Part shown: one piece after another, positions 26,049 to 36,015 of the stretch
How the letters are laid out: each line of letters begins with the position of its first letter
Numbering within the stretch: position 1 is the first letter of the stretch
From: Methylobacter sp. S3L5C
Lineage (GTDB): Bacteria > Pseudomonadota > Gammaproteobacteria > Methylococcales > Methylomonadaceae
Direction of reading: 5' to 3'
DNA length: 64,000 bases
Assembly (NCBI RefSeq): GCF_022788635.1
Contig: NZ_CP076024.1
Location: 4,193,503 to 4,257,502, forward strand
The notes under the pieces: generated by a model
The model's database searches: none
Seen by the model: only the letters and a program-made list of their open reading frames with translations
What the model was told of the DNA's origin: nothing
Position numbers and translations under genes: made by a program

Positions 26049-28292
26049 GTGTACGATTTAAAAGAAAAACAGATAACATCTATCGACTTACCAAACAATG
26101 ACAACACAGAAATATCGCTGAGCCATATTTTTAATACGCTGTGGCTAAAAAAACGTTTATTAATAAGCGTTACTGTTTTTATCAGTGTATTAGCCTATTT
26201 ATACGTATCCCAGTTAGTGCCCCGCTACACGGCAACATCACAATTACTGGTTGGCATTAATGCGGCCAAGGTAGTCGATATCCAAGAAGTAATATCAGGT
26301 AACTTAACTGGCGATTCAGCAGTGATAGGTGAAATGGAGGTTATTAAATCGCGTGAACTGGCGCGTAAAATTATCAGCCATTTACACTTGGCTCAATCCG
26401 AAGAATTTAATCCAAAACATAAAGAACCGGGTTTTTTTGCACAGTTTAGCGTCAACAATTTATTGCCTGATACCTGGAAAGAAGCTATGGGACTGGTAAA
26501 AATAGACAATACCACAACCGAGGAAAAGGAAGAGTCAACGTTAACTAATTTAATCGATAACTTTCTGCTCAAACTAACCGTTTCACAAGTCAAGCGTTCA
26601 CAAGTGATTAATTTAACTTATGAATCTGAAGACCCAAAATTAGCAGCAAGAATAGTTAACGATCTGGCTGATCAATATATAGTCGGGCAAATGCAAGCCA
26701 AATTTGATGCCACTAAAAAAGCCACGGATTGGTTAAATGATCAACTGGGCGAATTAAAACAAAAAGTAGAATCATCAGAACGCATCGTAGAAAATTACCG
26801 CAAAACCCATGCCTTGCAAGAAGTTTCCAAAGGCTTGGGCGTAACACAGCAACAATTGTCAGAAATAAATAGCCAGTTAATTATCTCGCGTGCCTTTCGG
26901 GCCGAAGCCGAAGCCAAATATCAACAAGTAGAATCCATAACCAGAAGTGGACATGATATTGACAGTGTTTCCGATGTGTTAAATTCACCTTTAATCTCAA
27001 GTTTACGCGGTCAAGAATCAGAAGTGCAACGCAGGTATTCTGAAATGTTGGTGGAATACGGCATCCGTCATCCACGCATGATTCAAATGCAGGCAGAACT
27101 GGAAGACATCAAAAATAAAATCAACCAGGAAGTTAAAAAAATTGCCGCCGGCTTGCGCCACAATTTGGACGTTGCCATCGCACGTGAAGGTTCACTATCC
27201 GGCAGTTTGAGGCAGATGGAATCAAAAACCAGCGGCAACAGTCAGGCGGAGGTTGAACTCCATGCTTTGGAACGTGAAGCCACTGCCAACAAAGTATTAT
27301 TTGAAACCTTTTTGGGGCGTTTTAAAGAAACCGCCTCAACTCAAGGTATCGAACAAGCGAACGCCCGGGTTATTTCCTTTGCAGAAACCCCACAGAATGC
27401 CTCCTTCCCCAAGAAAAAGTTAATGCTCGCCGTCAGCTTTATTGGCGCACTGTTTTTTGGTATTGCTCTGGTTTTTGTGCTGGAAATGCTCAACCCTGGT
27501 GTGCGCTCACCAGAGCAAATTCAGGCGCTCTTTACTCTGAGCACCTTGGGTATCATCCCTAAAATAATGGATAACAAAATCTTGCCACATAGCTATTTGC
27601 TGGCTAAACCGCACTCCGCTTTGGCAGAGGCCATTAATACCTTACGGGTTTCATTGTCTTTGCTTAATCCGGATGCCGAAGTTAAATCATTAATGGTTAC
27701 CTCATCGGTACCCGGTGAGGGCAAAAGCACTTTATGTGTTTTGTTGTCCAGACATTCGGCTGCTGCGGGCAAAAAAGTGGTATTAATTGATGCCGACTTA
27801 CGCCGCCCAAGCATAGGCAAAATCTTTAACCTTAACGAAAACACACCCGGCTTAACCGATTTATTAATGAATCATGATCTGGTACTTAATGATGTACTGG
27901 TTACTGACCCCGAAACCGGCATGCAAATTTTAACCCGAGGTAAATCGGCTTTTATTAACCCGCTTGATTTATTTGCCTCGCATAGAATGCAGGCCATAGT
28001 TAATCAATTACGCAAGCAATTTGATTTAGTTGTTATAGATACAGCCCCCCTTATGCTCATATCTGATACCAGAGTTTTGGCAGGTCTGGTTGATAAAACT
28101 ATTTTCGTTGTAAAGTGGGACTACACGCCCAAAAAAGTGATAACCAGTGCTTTGGAGATTTTAAATAAAGATGGCCATAACAACCTGGCCGGCATTGTGT
28201 TACAAAAAGTTAACCTGAAACAATATGGCCGTTATGGTGAATCGGGTTATTACCATTCTTATGGCCGTTATAATAAATATTACACCAGTTGA
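26049..28292 (+). CDS. Wzc-type polysaccharide copolymerase and tyrosine autokinase
   Basis: 747 residues starting at GTG 26049. A Wzz domain with a membrane helix near 36-56 is followed by long periplasmic coiled-coil (about 215-420). A second helix lies near 455-478, and a cytoplasmic BY-kinase domain completes the protein. Walker A is SVPGEGKST (about 552), Walker A' is VVLIDADLRRP and Walker B is LVVIDTAPLML. The last 23 residues contain eight tyrosines, the autophosphorylated cluster. It controls chain length and couples polymerisation to the Wza-like channel. Confidence 0.93.
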   Translation: MYDLKEKQITSIDLPNNDNTEISLSHIFNTLWLKKRLLISVTVFISVLAYLYVSQLVPRYTATSQLLVGINAAKVVDIQEVISGNLTGDSAVIGEMEVIKSRELARKIISHLHLAQSEEFNPKHKEPGFFAQFSVNNLLPDTWKEAMGLVKIDNTTTEEKEESTLTNLIDNFLLKLTVSQVKRSQVINLTYESEDPKLAARIVNDLADQYIVGQMQAKFDATKKATDWLNDQLGELKQKVESSERIVENYRKTHALQEVSKGLGVTQQQLSEINSQLIISRAFRAEAEAKYQQVESITRSGHDIDSVSDVLNSPLISSLRGQESEVQRRYSEMLVEYGIRHPRMIQMQAELEDIKNKINQEVKKIAAGLRHNLDVAIAREGSLSGSLRQMESKTSGNSQAEVELHALEREATANKVLFETFLGRFKETASTQGIEQANARVISFAETPQNASFPKKKLMLAVSFIGALFFGIALVFVLEMLNPGVRSPEQIQALFTLSTLGIIPKIMDNKILPHSYLLAKPHSALAEAINTLRVSLSLLNPDAEVKSLMVTSSVPGEGKSTLCVLLSRHSAAAGKKVVLIDADLRRPSIGKIFNLNENTPGLTDLLMNHDLVLNDVLVTDPETGMQILTRGKSAFINPLDLFASHRMQAIVNQLRKQFDLVVIDTAPLMLISDTRVLAGLVDKTIFVVKWDYTPKKVITSALEILNKDGHNNLAGIVLQKVNLKQYGRYGESGYYHSYGRYNKYYTS

Positions 28293-28294
28293 TT

Positions 28295-28990
28295 ATGAGT
28301 AAGCCAAACACCAAGCTCCTAAATAATCAGCAAATCTTTGCACTTATAGGCATAGCAGTTTGTTGCGGACTATTAATATTGGCGGTACCACGTTTTATTG
28401 CCAGTTTATATGCGCTCTATCCTGAAGCCGCATTTAAGCAAATGCCACAAACCCTGCCGACTGAAGTTTATGAAAAAAGTATTGCCGATTTAAGTAAGGC
28501 TTTGTCTTGGTATCAAAACCCGGACTATTGGCAAACCCAGGGAGGGTTTTATTTACAGCTTTTTAATAACCGACCTTTGCAAACTCCGGCCCAAAAACAG
28601 GCATATCTTAAACAAGCCAAGACCGCCATTACACGGGGCTTAAGCTTATCCCCTGTTGATCCACGCGGCTGGTTGCAATTAGCCGTAGTTGACAGCCTGC
28701 TTAAGATGCCTAAGCAACAGATTATTTCAGCTTTGCGCCTATCTTTTTACGCCGGGCGCGTAGAACCAGAGTTGGTAATACCCCGCTTACGCTTTAGTTA
28801 TACTTATTACGCTGATTTTACTGAAGACATGCAGCAGCTGTGGCAAAAGCAAATACCGGTTGCCTGGGCATTTAAAGCGCCGCAACTGGTTAAATTTATT
28901 ACCGCACATCCTGAAGCTAAACAGCCGGCTTTAAAAGCCTTCATTTATTCACCTGAGGAGGCTGATAAATTTTTAAGCCGGTTTAAGTAA
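28295..28990 (+). CDS. VpsP-like EPS locus protein
   Basis: About 231 residues. ATG 28295 is used; it follows the wzc-like stop directly. A TTG six bases earlier is also in frame. One membrane helix lies near residues 17-38 (IGIAVCCGLLILAVP), and the rest is predicted helical and probably periplasmic, with TPR-like content (TRGLSLSPVDPRGWLQLAVV). The pattern resembles VpsP-type proteins of polysaccharide loci. Function unknown. Confidence 0.65.
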   Translation: MSKPNTKLLNNQQIFALIGIAVCCGLLILAVPRFIASLYALYPEAAFKQMPQTLPTEVYEKSIADLSKALSWYQNPDYWQTQGGFYLQLFNNRPLQTPAQKQAYLKQAKTAITRGLSLSPVDPRGWLQLAVVDSLLKMPKQQIISALRLSFYAGRVEPELVIPRLRFSYTYYADFTEDMQQLWQKQIPVAWAFKAPQLVKFITAHPEAKQPALKAFIYSPEEADKFLSRFK

Positions 28991-29040
28991 ATGGGCAAAG
29001 CAACGCTTACTCATGAGGGATTTATGGTGGCTACGCCAAA

Positions 29041-29420
29041 CCGAATTTCATTTCTAAAATAACCTGATGCGTGCGGAATATATTGACAATGAATCAAGAA
29101 AAAAAAACTGTCTATAGTAAAAACTTTAGAGCCTCTTCGATCAAGATAGCACTGGATTCGGACCAGCCACTGGCTCAGGTAGCGAGAGCTTTAGGTATTA
29201 AGTCTACCCTGTTGTATACCTGGATTAATTCCTATAAGCAACCAATGAAACCCGGCACATGCAGGCGAACAGACAATTATCTTTACGATGAATTAAAGCG
29301 GCTAAAGAACGAAAACAGCCTTTTAATGGAGGAGCGTGATCTTTTAAAAAAAGCAACAGCTTACTTTGCAAGTAAGCAATGATGAAATACAAAAAATTGA
29401 TAGTAAACTCCTCACTGTGA
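29041..29420 (+). mobile_element. IS3-family remnant inside the EPS locus
   Basis: This short piece holds an intact-looking orfA and only the first dozen codons of orfB. Downstream the frame MKYKKLIVNSS ends at TGA, and no integrase domain follows. The terminal repeats were not found. It is probably a leftover from the exchange of the DNA between the export genes and the sugar genes. Confidence 0.65.
29089..29382 (+). CDS. IS3-type OrfA, orphan
   Basis: About 97 residues from ATG 29089. The helix-turn-helix is KNFRASSIKIALDSDQPLAQ, with VARALGIKSTLLYTWIN as the recognition part. A C-terminal leucine-zipper-like helix (YDELKRLKNENSLLMEERD) and LLKKATAYFASKQ are typical of OrfA in the IS3/IS1400 group. 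OrfB is missing, so the protein cannot transpose on its own. It differs from the OrfA at 16749. Confidence 0.75.
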   Translation: MNQEKKTVYSKNFRASSIKIALDSDQPLAQVARALGIKSTLLYTWINSYKQPMKPGTCRRTDNYLYDELKRLKNENSLLMEERDLLKKATAYFASKQ

Positions 29421-29436
29421 AAATTAAAAAACGATT

Positions 29437-30486
29437 ATGTCAATCAACTTGTTTTTAACCTCCTTATTTTTGACAATAATTTTTATTCTTGTCTTGTTTC
29501 CTTGCGCTTTAAAATTAGGGTTTGTTGACAAACCCTGTATTAGAAAACAGCATACCAATCCGACACCACCGATCGGCGGCATTGCCATATTTTTGAGTGT
29601 GTTGCTAACCCTGTGGTTTTATAACATCAACCTGCCTCATAAAACCGCTTTTATTCTGGCAATGACATTACTGGTAATAGTCGGAGCCATTGATGACCAT
29701 GTAAACCTTAATGTAAAAATACGCTTAACTGTACAAATTTTTGCCGCCCTTATTATGACCGAAATTGCCGATATAAAAATAATCGATATGGGCACTTTAT
29801 TTGGTAATGGCACCGTAAATTTGGAGGGTTTTTCAACGGTACTGACAGTCTTTGCGGTGGTCGGCGGCATCAATGCCTTTAACATGATTGATGGCATTGA
29901 CGGCCTTTCGGGTAGCTCATCACTTATCTCGATTAGCTTGGTTGCCTTACTGTCAGAATTTTACAATCAGCCGTTAATTTTTCATATCAGCCTTATTTTT
30001 ATAGGCGCCATCAGCGCATTTTTAATTTTTAACTTACGCATTTTTGGCCGTAAAAAAGGCCTGATTTTTTTGGGTGATTCGGGGAGCACACTGCTGGGCT
30101 ATGTTATCTGTTGGTTAATTATCTCTGCATCACAAGGCGAAGAGCGTATTATGCCGCCAGTTCTGGTCTTATGGCTTATTGCCGTTCCCTTATTTGACTC
30201 TATTTGCATCATGCTGCGGCGCATACAGAAAGGCCAGTCACCTTTTGCTCCGGATCGTGAACATTTACACCATATCTTGCCACTTAAAGGCTTTAGCGTT
30301 AACCAAACCCTGGTCACTATTCTGACAGTTTCTTTAGTTATGGCGATTACCGCCATTACCGCAAGCTTATTTTTCATGGTACCCGACCAGCTATTATTTG
30401 TGGTTTTTTTACTCTGCTTTGCGCTGTTTTATTGGGCTATGCATCAAAGCACAAAAATGATAACTGATGAATTATCTAAAAAATGA
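29437..30486 (+). CDS. WecA/MraY-family undecaprenyl-phosphate sugar-1-phosphate transferase
   Basis: 349 residues with about ten or eleven membrane helices. The cytoplasmic-loop motifs are present: VGAIDDHVNLN (Asp pair near 85), NAFNMIDGIDGLSG near 147-160, LGDSGSTLLGY near 210, and HLHHIL near 276-281. It transfers a HexNAc-1-phosphate, probably GlcNAc-1-P as in WecA, to the lipid carrier and so starts repeat-unit assembly. It is the only initiating transferase seen in the locus. Confidence 0.9.
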   Translation: MSINLFLTSLFLTIIFILVLFPCALKLGFVDKPCIRKQHTNPTPPIGGIAIFLSVLLTLWFYNINLPHKTAFILAMTLLVIVGAIDDHVNLNVKIRLTVQIFAALIMTEIADIKIIDMGTLFGNGTVNLEGFSTVLTVFAVVGGINAFNMIDGIDGLSGSSSLISISLVALLSEFYNQPLIFHISLIFIGAISAFLIFNLRIFGRKKGLIFLGDSGSTLLGYVICWLIISASQGEERIMPPVLVLWLIAVPLFDSICIMLRRIQKGQSPFAPDREHLHHILPLKGFSVNQTLVTILTVSLVMAITAITASLFFMVPDQLLFVVFLLCFALFYWAMHQSTKMITDELSKK

Positions 30487-30689
30487 AGTTGCTAACAATA
30501 AATAATTTATGAAAGACATAAAAGTACGAAAAAAAAATGCTTAAAAAAATCTTCCAGCTCCCATGCTCAGTCGTGGAATAGCAGACAGTGATCGAACAGT
30601 AATAAACACTTACAAGCTAATTTTTTCATGCTGTTCGTGGATATGAGTCTTTTTAAAATTAACACAGCTAATAACTTATAAATAATTAA

Positions 30690-32018
30690 ATGAAAATCAG
30701 TGTAATCGGTAGTGGCTATGTTGGCCTGGTGAGTGGTGCCTGTTTTGCCCAAATGGGCAATACCGTCACTTGTGTCGATATTAACGAAAACAAAATAGCC
30801 AAGCTGCAACAAGGCATTGTGCCTATTTATGAGCCTGGTCTGGAAGAAATGATCCAGGAAAACCTGAAAATAAATACCTTACATTTTACTACCGATAGCC
30901 AAACAGCCATTGCCGAAGCCACCGTTATCTTTATTGCCGTAGGCACACCAATGGGTGAGGACGGAAGTGCCGATCTGCAATACATCTTGGCAGTTGCAAA
31001 AAGTATTGGCCAACACATGCAAGGCCACCTTATTGTCGTTGATAAATCAACCGTACCAGTCGGCACCGCTAACAAAGTACGTGCAACCATTCAAACCGAA
31101 CTCAAACTACGTGCCAGCAAGTTGACGTTTGATGTCGTATCAAACCCCGAGTTTCTTAAAGAAGGGGCGGCCATCGATGACTTTATGAAGCCAAACCGGG
31201 TGGTGATAGGTGCTGATAACACCAACGCAATGGACATAATGCATGAGCTCTACACCCCCTTCATGACAAAAAATGACCGGTTTATCGGCATGGACATTAA
31301 AAGCGCGGAAATGACCAAGTATGCGGCCAATGCCATGTTGGCCACCAAAATTTCGTTTATGAATGAAATCGCCAATATCTGTGAACAAGTCGGCGCTGAT
31401 GTTAATCAGGTCAGACACGGCATTGGTTCTGATAGCCGCATCGGCTACAGCTTTATTTATCCGGGCTGTGGTTACGGTGGCAGCTGCTTCCCTAAAGATG
31501 TACAAGCCCTGGTTAAAACCGCCAAAAATAATGGCTATACCCCAAGGCTTTTAGAAGCAGTGGAAGCCGTTAATACCGATCAGAAATCCGTACTCGCCTA
31601 TAAAGTTATCCAACGATTGGGGACAGATTTAACCGGCAAAACCCTTGCCGTCTGGGGACTGGCCTTTAAGCCGGAAACCGATGACATGCGCGCCGCCGCC
31701 TCTATTACCATTATTAATATGCTAACTGCACACGGTGCAAAAATAGTCGCTTATGACCCCAAAGCCCGGCATGAAGCAGAAAGTTGTTACCTTAAAGACA
31801 ATAACAACGTCAGCTATGTTGACAGCAAATACGAAGCACTAAAAAATGCCGATGCCATGTTATTAATAACAGAATGGCAAGAATTTAGAAGCCCTGATTT
31901 TGATGAAATAAAAAAACTACTCAAAGCTCCTTTATTTTTTGATGGCCGCAACCAGTTTAAACAACAGCGAATGGAAGCCATGGGCTTTGAATATATCCAA
32001 ATTGGCGTAACAGCATAA
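30690..32018 (+). CDS. ugd: UDP-glucose 6-dehydrogenase
   Basis: 442 residues. The NAD-binding motif is GSGYVGLVSGACFAQMG at residues 7-23. Catalytic Cys is in YGGSCFPKDVQAL (about 266), and VSNPEFLKEG is the substrate segment near 152. It oxidises UDP-glucose twice to UDP-glucuronate, the substrate for the epimerase encoded seven bases downstream. Normal length. A 200-base gap before it shows no further gene. Confidence 0.95.
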   Translation: MKISVIGSGYVGLVSGACFAQMGNTVTCVDINENKIAKLQQGIVPIYEPGLEEMIQENLKINTLHFTTDSQTAIAEATVIFIAVGTPMGEDGSADLQYILAVAKSIGQHMQGHLIVVDKSTVPVGTANKVRATIQTELKLRASKLTFDVVSNPEFLKEGAAIDDFMKPNRVVIGADNTNAMDIMHELYTPFMTKNDRFIGMDIKSAEMTKYAANAMLATKISFMNEIANICEQVGADVNQVRHGIGSDSRIGYSFIYPGCGYGGSCFPKDVQALVKTAKNNGYTPRLLEAVEAVNTDQKSVLAYKVIQRLGTDLTGKTLAVWGLAFKPETDDMRAAASITIINMLTAHGAKIVAYDPKARHEAESCYLKDNNNVSYVDSKYEALKNADAMLLITEWQEFRSPDFDEIKKLLKAPLFFDGRNQFKQQRMEAMGFEYIQIGVTA

Positions 32019-32025
32019 AATAAAC

Positions 32026-33081
32026 ATGAAAATATTAGTTACCGGCACCGCAGGTTTTATTGGCTCATATGTAGCTCAACGCTTACTGAAAAGAGGCGAT
32101 GAAGTCGTAGGCATTGACAACATAAACGATTATTACGATGTCAACCTAAAACACGGTCGCCTGGAAAAAGCCGGTATTAAAAAAGACCAACTGGCTTGGT
32201 ATAAATTTGTACAAAGTGATAAATATCCCAATTACCGCTTTATTCAAATGAACTTGGAAGACAAACAAGCGCTGCAAATGCTGTTTGCCAATGAAAAGTT
32301 CGACAAGGTTTGTCATTTAGCCGCCCAAGCCGGTGTGCGTTATTCCATTGAAAATCCGCAGGCTTATATACAAAGTAATATTGACGGCTTTTTAAATATC
32401 TTGGAAGCTTGCCGCTGGAACGCAATAGAGCATTTAGTCTATGCCAGTTCTAGCAGTGTTTATGGCTTAAACAGCAAAGTACCCTTTTCAGAAAAGGATT
32501 CAATTGCACACCCGGTAAGTCTTTATGCTGCGACCAAAAAAAGCAATGAGTTAATGGCCCACGCTTACAGCCATCTTTATAACTTACCCACAACTGGCTT
32601 ACGATTTTTTACCGTATATGGCCCGTGGGGACGACCCGATATGTCGCCGTTTTTATTTACAGACGCCATTTTAAATAACCGGCCTATCAAGGTATTTAAT
32701 AACGGTAACATGCTGCGCGACTTTACCTATATTGATGACATTATAGAAGGCGTCATTCGCTGCATAGACAAAGTGGCGTTGCCTGCCAAGGAATGGGATG
32801 CACAACACCCGAATCCAAGCCGCTCTTTGGCACCCTATCGACTTTATAATATTGGTAATTCATCCCCTGTCAAATTAATGGATTTTATACAAGCAATAGA
32901 ATCAGCATGCGGAAAAGTAGCGGTAAAACATTATCTGCCGATGCAGCCAGGTGACGTCTATCAAACCGATGCAGATACAACTGCATTAGAACAAGACATG
33001 AGCTATAAACCGGCTACAAACCTTTATGAAGGTATTAAAGAAACCGTAGAGTGGTTTAAAGAATATTACAAATTACAGTGA
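32026..33081 (+). CDS. UDP-glucuronate 4-epimerase
   Basis: 351 residues, an extended short-chain dehydrogenase. The NAD-binding motif is GTAGFIGSYVAQ at residues 7-18. The catalytic pair is YAATK (Tyr about 167, Lys about 171), and YASSSSVYG supplies the Ser/Thr. NINDYYDVNLKHGRL is typical of the GlcA epimerase (CapI-like) family. It converts UDP-GlcA to UDP-GalA, so the polymer likely contains galacturonic and/or glucuronic acid and is acidic. Confidence 0.93.
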   Translation: MKILVTGTAGFIGSYVAQRLLKRGDEVVGIDNINDYYDVNLKHGRLEKAGIKKDQLAWYKFVQSDKYPNYRFIQMNLEDKQALQMLFANEKFDKVCHLAAQAGVRYSIENPQAYIQSNIDGFLNILEACRWNAIEHLVYASSSSVYGLNSKVPFSEKDSIAHPVSLYAATKKSNELMAHAYSHLYNLPTTGLRFFTVYGPWGRPDMSPFLFTDAILNNRPIKVFNNGNMLRDFTYIDDIIEGVIRCIDKVALPAKEWDAQHPNPSRSLAPYRLYNIGNSSPVKLMDFIQAIESACGKVAVKHYLPMQPGDVYQTDADTTALEQDMSYKPATNLYEGIKETVEWFKEYYKLQ

Positions 33082-33090
33082 ATTTTTTAT

Positions 33091-33121
33091 AAACCGTAAA
33101 ACCTCATGATTTGCGGTTTTT
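33091..33121 (+). terminator. Weak terminator-like hairpin after the epimerase gene
   Basis: AAACCGTAAA and TTTGCGGTTT pair at nine of ten positions around a loop of about nine bases and run into TTTAA. It marks the border between the ugd/epimerase pair and the AT-rich flippase/polymerase block. Confidence 0.45.
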
Positions 33122-33260
33122 AAAGCATCGTTACCATCTAAATATATATCCATATAAATATTTATAAATTTATTAACACAATTAGTAATTTTCACAACCA
33201 GAAAATCTAATAAAGGTTCTTTTATTCCACCTTTATCTTTAAACAAATTATAGTTACTAA

Positions 33261-34817
33261 ATGTCCAATACCGCAAATAATAAAAGAATTGCCAAGAATA
33301 CAATACTCTTGTATTTCAGAATGATACTGACAATGCTGGTATCATTTTATACAGTACGAGTCGTGTTTAACGAACTGGGTTTAGTTGATTACGGGCTTTA
33401 TAATGTTGTTGGCGGCATTGTGATGATGTTTTCTTTTTTCAGCGACTCTATGGCTACTACATCACAACGTTTTTTTTCAATTGAACTGGGAAGAAACGAT
33501 AAACGACAGCTTAAACAAATATTTAGCCTGACTATTATCATTTATATCGCAATTTCTGTGATAGTTCTGTTGTTGGCTGAAACTCTGGGACTTTGGTTTT
33601 TGAATACTCAAATGGTTATTCCTATTGAAAGAATCAATGTTGCAAATTGGATATACCAATTTTCAATTTTATCTTTTATTATCAAAATCATGACCATTCC
33701 CTATAATGCGACGATTATTGCCCGTGAAAACATGAGCGTTTATGCTTATGTCAGTATTATTGAAGTATTATTAAAACTCCTTATCGTCTATCTTTTAGTT
33801 TTCTTTTCGATTGATAAATTAAAGCTATATGCTGTTTTTATGTTCATATCAACGTGCATAATTAGTATTATTTATCTAATTATTTGCATACGAAAATATG
33901 AAGAATCCCGCTTTAATTTTTATTGGAATACAGAATTGTTTAACGCAATGTTTAGCTTTTCTGCCTGGAAATTAATAGGCTCAATATCTGGGTTATTTGG
34001 CAATTACGGACTGAATATTCTTCTTAATATTTTCTTTGGACCAGCTGTTAATGCGGCACGCGCCATATCATATCAAGTTAATAGCGCTTTAGTGTCTCTT
34101 TCTTCCAGTTTATACACCGCAGTGCGCCCACAAATTACAAAGTCTTATGCGATAGGTAATACCAATCATGCGCTGCTTTTAGTTTTCCAAAGCTCCAAAT
34201 TTTCATTCTATTTAATTCTACTTTTATCTATGCCAATAATACTGGAAGCACCTTTTTTATTGCATCTTTGGCTGAAAGATACAACTGAGTACATGATAAT
34301 ATTTACACGATTAATTATCATATTCTCATTGATAAACTGTTTGGAAAGCCCCTTATCCGATATGGTTCAGGCCACAGGAAAGATTAAAAAATATCAAATT
34401 TTGATTGGAAGCATTACTCTTTTATCTTTACCCTTGTCTTACACTTCTTTTAAATTAGGTTATCCCCCACAAATCTCTTTATATATATTAATTACTGTTT
34501 ATTTCTTAGCTCATTTTTTACGCGTATGGGTAGTACACAACTTAGTGGGAATGAGTATAAAAAAATACATAAGAGAAGTCATTTTTGTTATCGTAATGGT
34601 TGGTTTAATAGCTTTAATATTACCAATAACGTTAATGCACTACCTTAAAGAAGATAATTTGTACCGATTCATTTCAATAGGATTTAGTTGCGAATTTTCA
34701 TTACTGTTGACTGTATATTTTATTGGCTTAAATAAAAATGAACGAAAAATTGTTTTTGATTTTGCAAAAAAATCATTGTTCCGTAACCTGAGTTTTTTTA
34801 AAAAAGTTAAACCGTAG
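33261..34817 (+). CDS. Wzx-type polysaccharide flippase
   Basis: 518 residues with about twelve to fourteen membrane helices, starting TILLYFRMILTMLVSFYTVR, typical of polysaccharide transporters of the MOP superfamily. It flips lipid-linked repeat units across the inner membrane. There is no enzyme motif, as expected. Base composition is clearly lower in GC than the ugd region, marking the start of the exchangeable part of the locus. Confidence 0.88.
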   Translation: MSNTANNKRIAKNTILLYFRMILTMLVSFYTVRVVFNELGLVDYGLYNVVGGIVMMFSFFSDSMATTSQRFFSIELGRNDKRQLKQIFSLTIIIYIAISVIVLLLAETLGLWFLNTQMVIPIERINVANWIYQFSILSFIIKIMTIPYNATIIARENMSVYAYVSIIEVLLKLLIVYLLVFFSIDKLKLYAVFMFISTCIISIIYLIICIRKYEESRFNFYWNTELFNAMFSFSAWKLIGSISGLFGNYGLNILLNIFFGPAVNAARAISYQVNSALVSLSSSLYTAVRPQITKSYAIGNTNHALLLVFQSSKFSFYLILLLSMPIILEAPFLLHLWLKDTTEYMIIFTRLIIIFSLINCLESPLSDMVQATGKIKKYQILIGSITLLSLPLSYTSFKLGYPPQISLYILITVYFLAHFLRVWVVHNLVGMSIKKYIREVIFVIVMVGLIALILPITLMHYLKEDNLYRFISIGFSCEFSLLLTVYFIGLNKNERKIVFDFAKKSLFRNLSFFKKVKP

Positions 34818-34824
34818 TAAACAC

Positions 34825-36015
34825 ATGAACACTATACCCTACACACTATTTAAGTTCAGTTTACTGATACTGTTATTGTACTCAATGTTTGCTTGGTTTT
34901 TATGGGGATTGATACCTATACAGGTAATTTTTTTAAATGTAATTTTTTCTGGCGTATTTTTCTTTTCGTCAATAAATCTTTTTTCTCTGAACAAGTCGAA
35001 TTTGATTTCTATTATTTTTTTAATCAGCATTCAATTGTATGTTGTTATGGATCTCAATGCTAACGGCATGATTATAGCCATGTTACATGCTGCTATTCTT
35101 TCGTGTGTATTGCTGTTAAAAGACAAAATAAAAATCGATTTGTTTAATTTTTTTACATGCTCTTTTTCTATTATATTGTCCATATCTATTTTTACATGGA
35201 TACTCTTTTTAATCGGTATTTCTTTACCTAATTATTCAATAGATTTTAATAATGGCAATTACTATTACTACAACTATTATTTTTTTCTATTAAATTATGC
35301 TGATATCGATTTACCGATCCCGCGATTCTCTAGTATCTTCTTGGAACCAGGACATTTAGGAATGATTACCTCTTTTCTTCTATATGCTAATCAATTTGAT
35401 TTTAAGCGGAAAGAAGTTTGGATTCTTTTTGTTGCAACATTACTTACATTCTCACTAGCTGCTTATGTCCTATTACTTTTATCAGTGCTTATTCTGGCAT
35501 TTTTTAAATCTAAAAGACCTATGCTTAATTTATTATTATTATTAGCATTTTTATTTGCATTCTATTCCTATTTTTCAATTCTTGATAATGGAGATAATGT
35601 CGTAAATAATTTAATTCTTGAACGCTTACAAGTTAATGATGGAGAAGTATCAGGTAATAATCGCTCTTCTGCTGAATTGGATATTTATTTTGAACAATTT
35701 ATAAATTCGACTAATGCTTTTTTTGGAATAGGACCCACAAAATATACAGACTTATTCAGTGGGATTGGGACTGGAAATGCAGGGTATAAAGTTTTCATAT
35801 CGACGTATGGACTAATAGGAACCACATTATTGTTTATACTATATATAGCAATTACATCTTATAATCCATCAAAATTATCTATTATGCTTCTTATAATATA
35901 TATATTTAGTTTTTTACAACGTGCATACGCATTATGGGATGTTGAATTGTTAATTTTTATAACTGCCTTACCAGCACTATCATTAAATAGTAATAATAAA
36001 ACTTATGTTAAATAA
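34825..36015 (+). CDS. Putative Wzy-type O-unit polymerase
   Basis: 396 residues with about ten membrane helices, very Phe/Ile/Leu-rich and strongly AT-biased. A longer polar loop near residues 255-305 (ERLQVNDGEVSGNNRSSAE) is of the kind that carries the active site in Wzy. LEPGHLGM near 173 resembles the exo-polymerase family motif. Sequence conservation is low in this family, so the call rests on topology and on its place next to wzx. Confidence 0.7.
   Translation: MNTIPYTLFKFSLLILLLYSMFAWFLWGLIPIQVIFLNVIFSGVFFFSSINLFSLNKSNLISIIFLISIQLYVVMDLNANGMIIAMLHAAILSCVLLLKDKIKIDLFNFFTCSFSIILSISIFTWILFLIGISLPNYSIDFNNGNYYYYNYYFFLLNYADIDLPIPRFSSIFLEPGHLGMITSFLLYANQFDFKRKEVWILFVATLLTFSLAAYVLLLLSVLILAFFKSKRPMLNLLLLLAFLFAFYSYFSILDNGDNVVNNLILERLQVNDGEVSGNNRSSAELDIYFEQFINSTNAFFGIGPTKYTDLFSGIGTGNAGYKVFISTYGLIGTTLLFILYIAITSYNPSKLSIMLLIIYIFSFLQRAYALWDVELLIFITALPALSLNSNNKTYVK

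Noticed and set aside
31140-31505. Antisense frame inside ugd
   Set aside because: Shadow of the UDP-glucose dehydrogenase reading frame.
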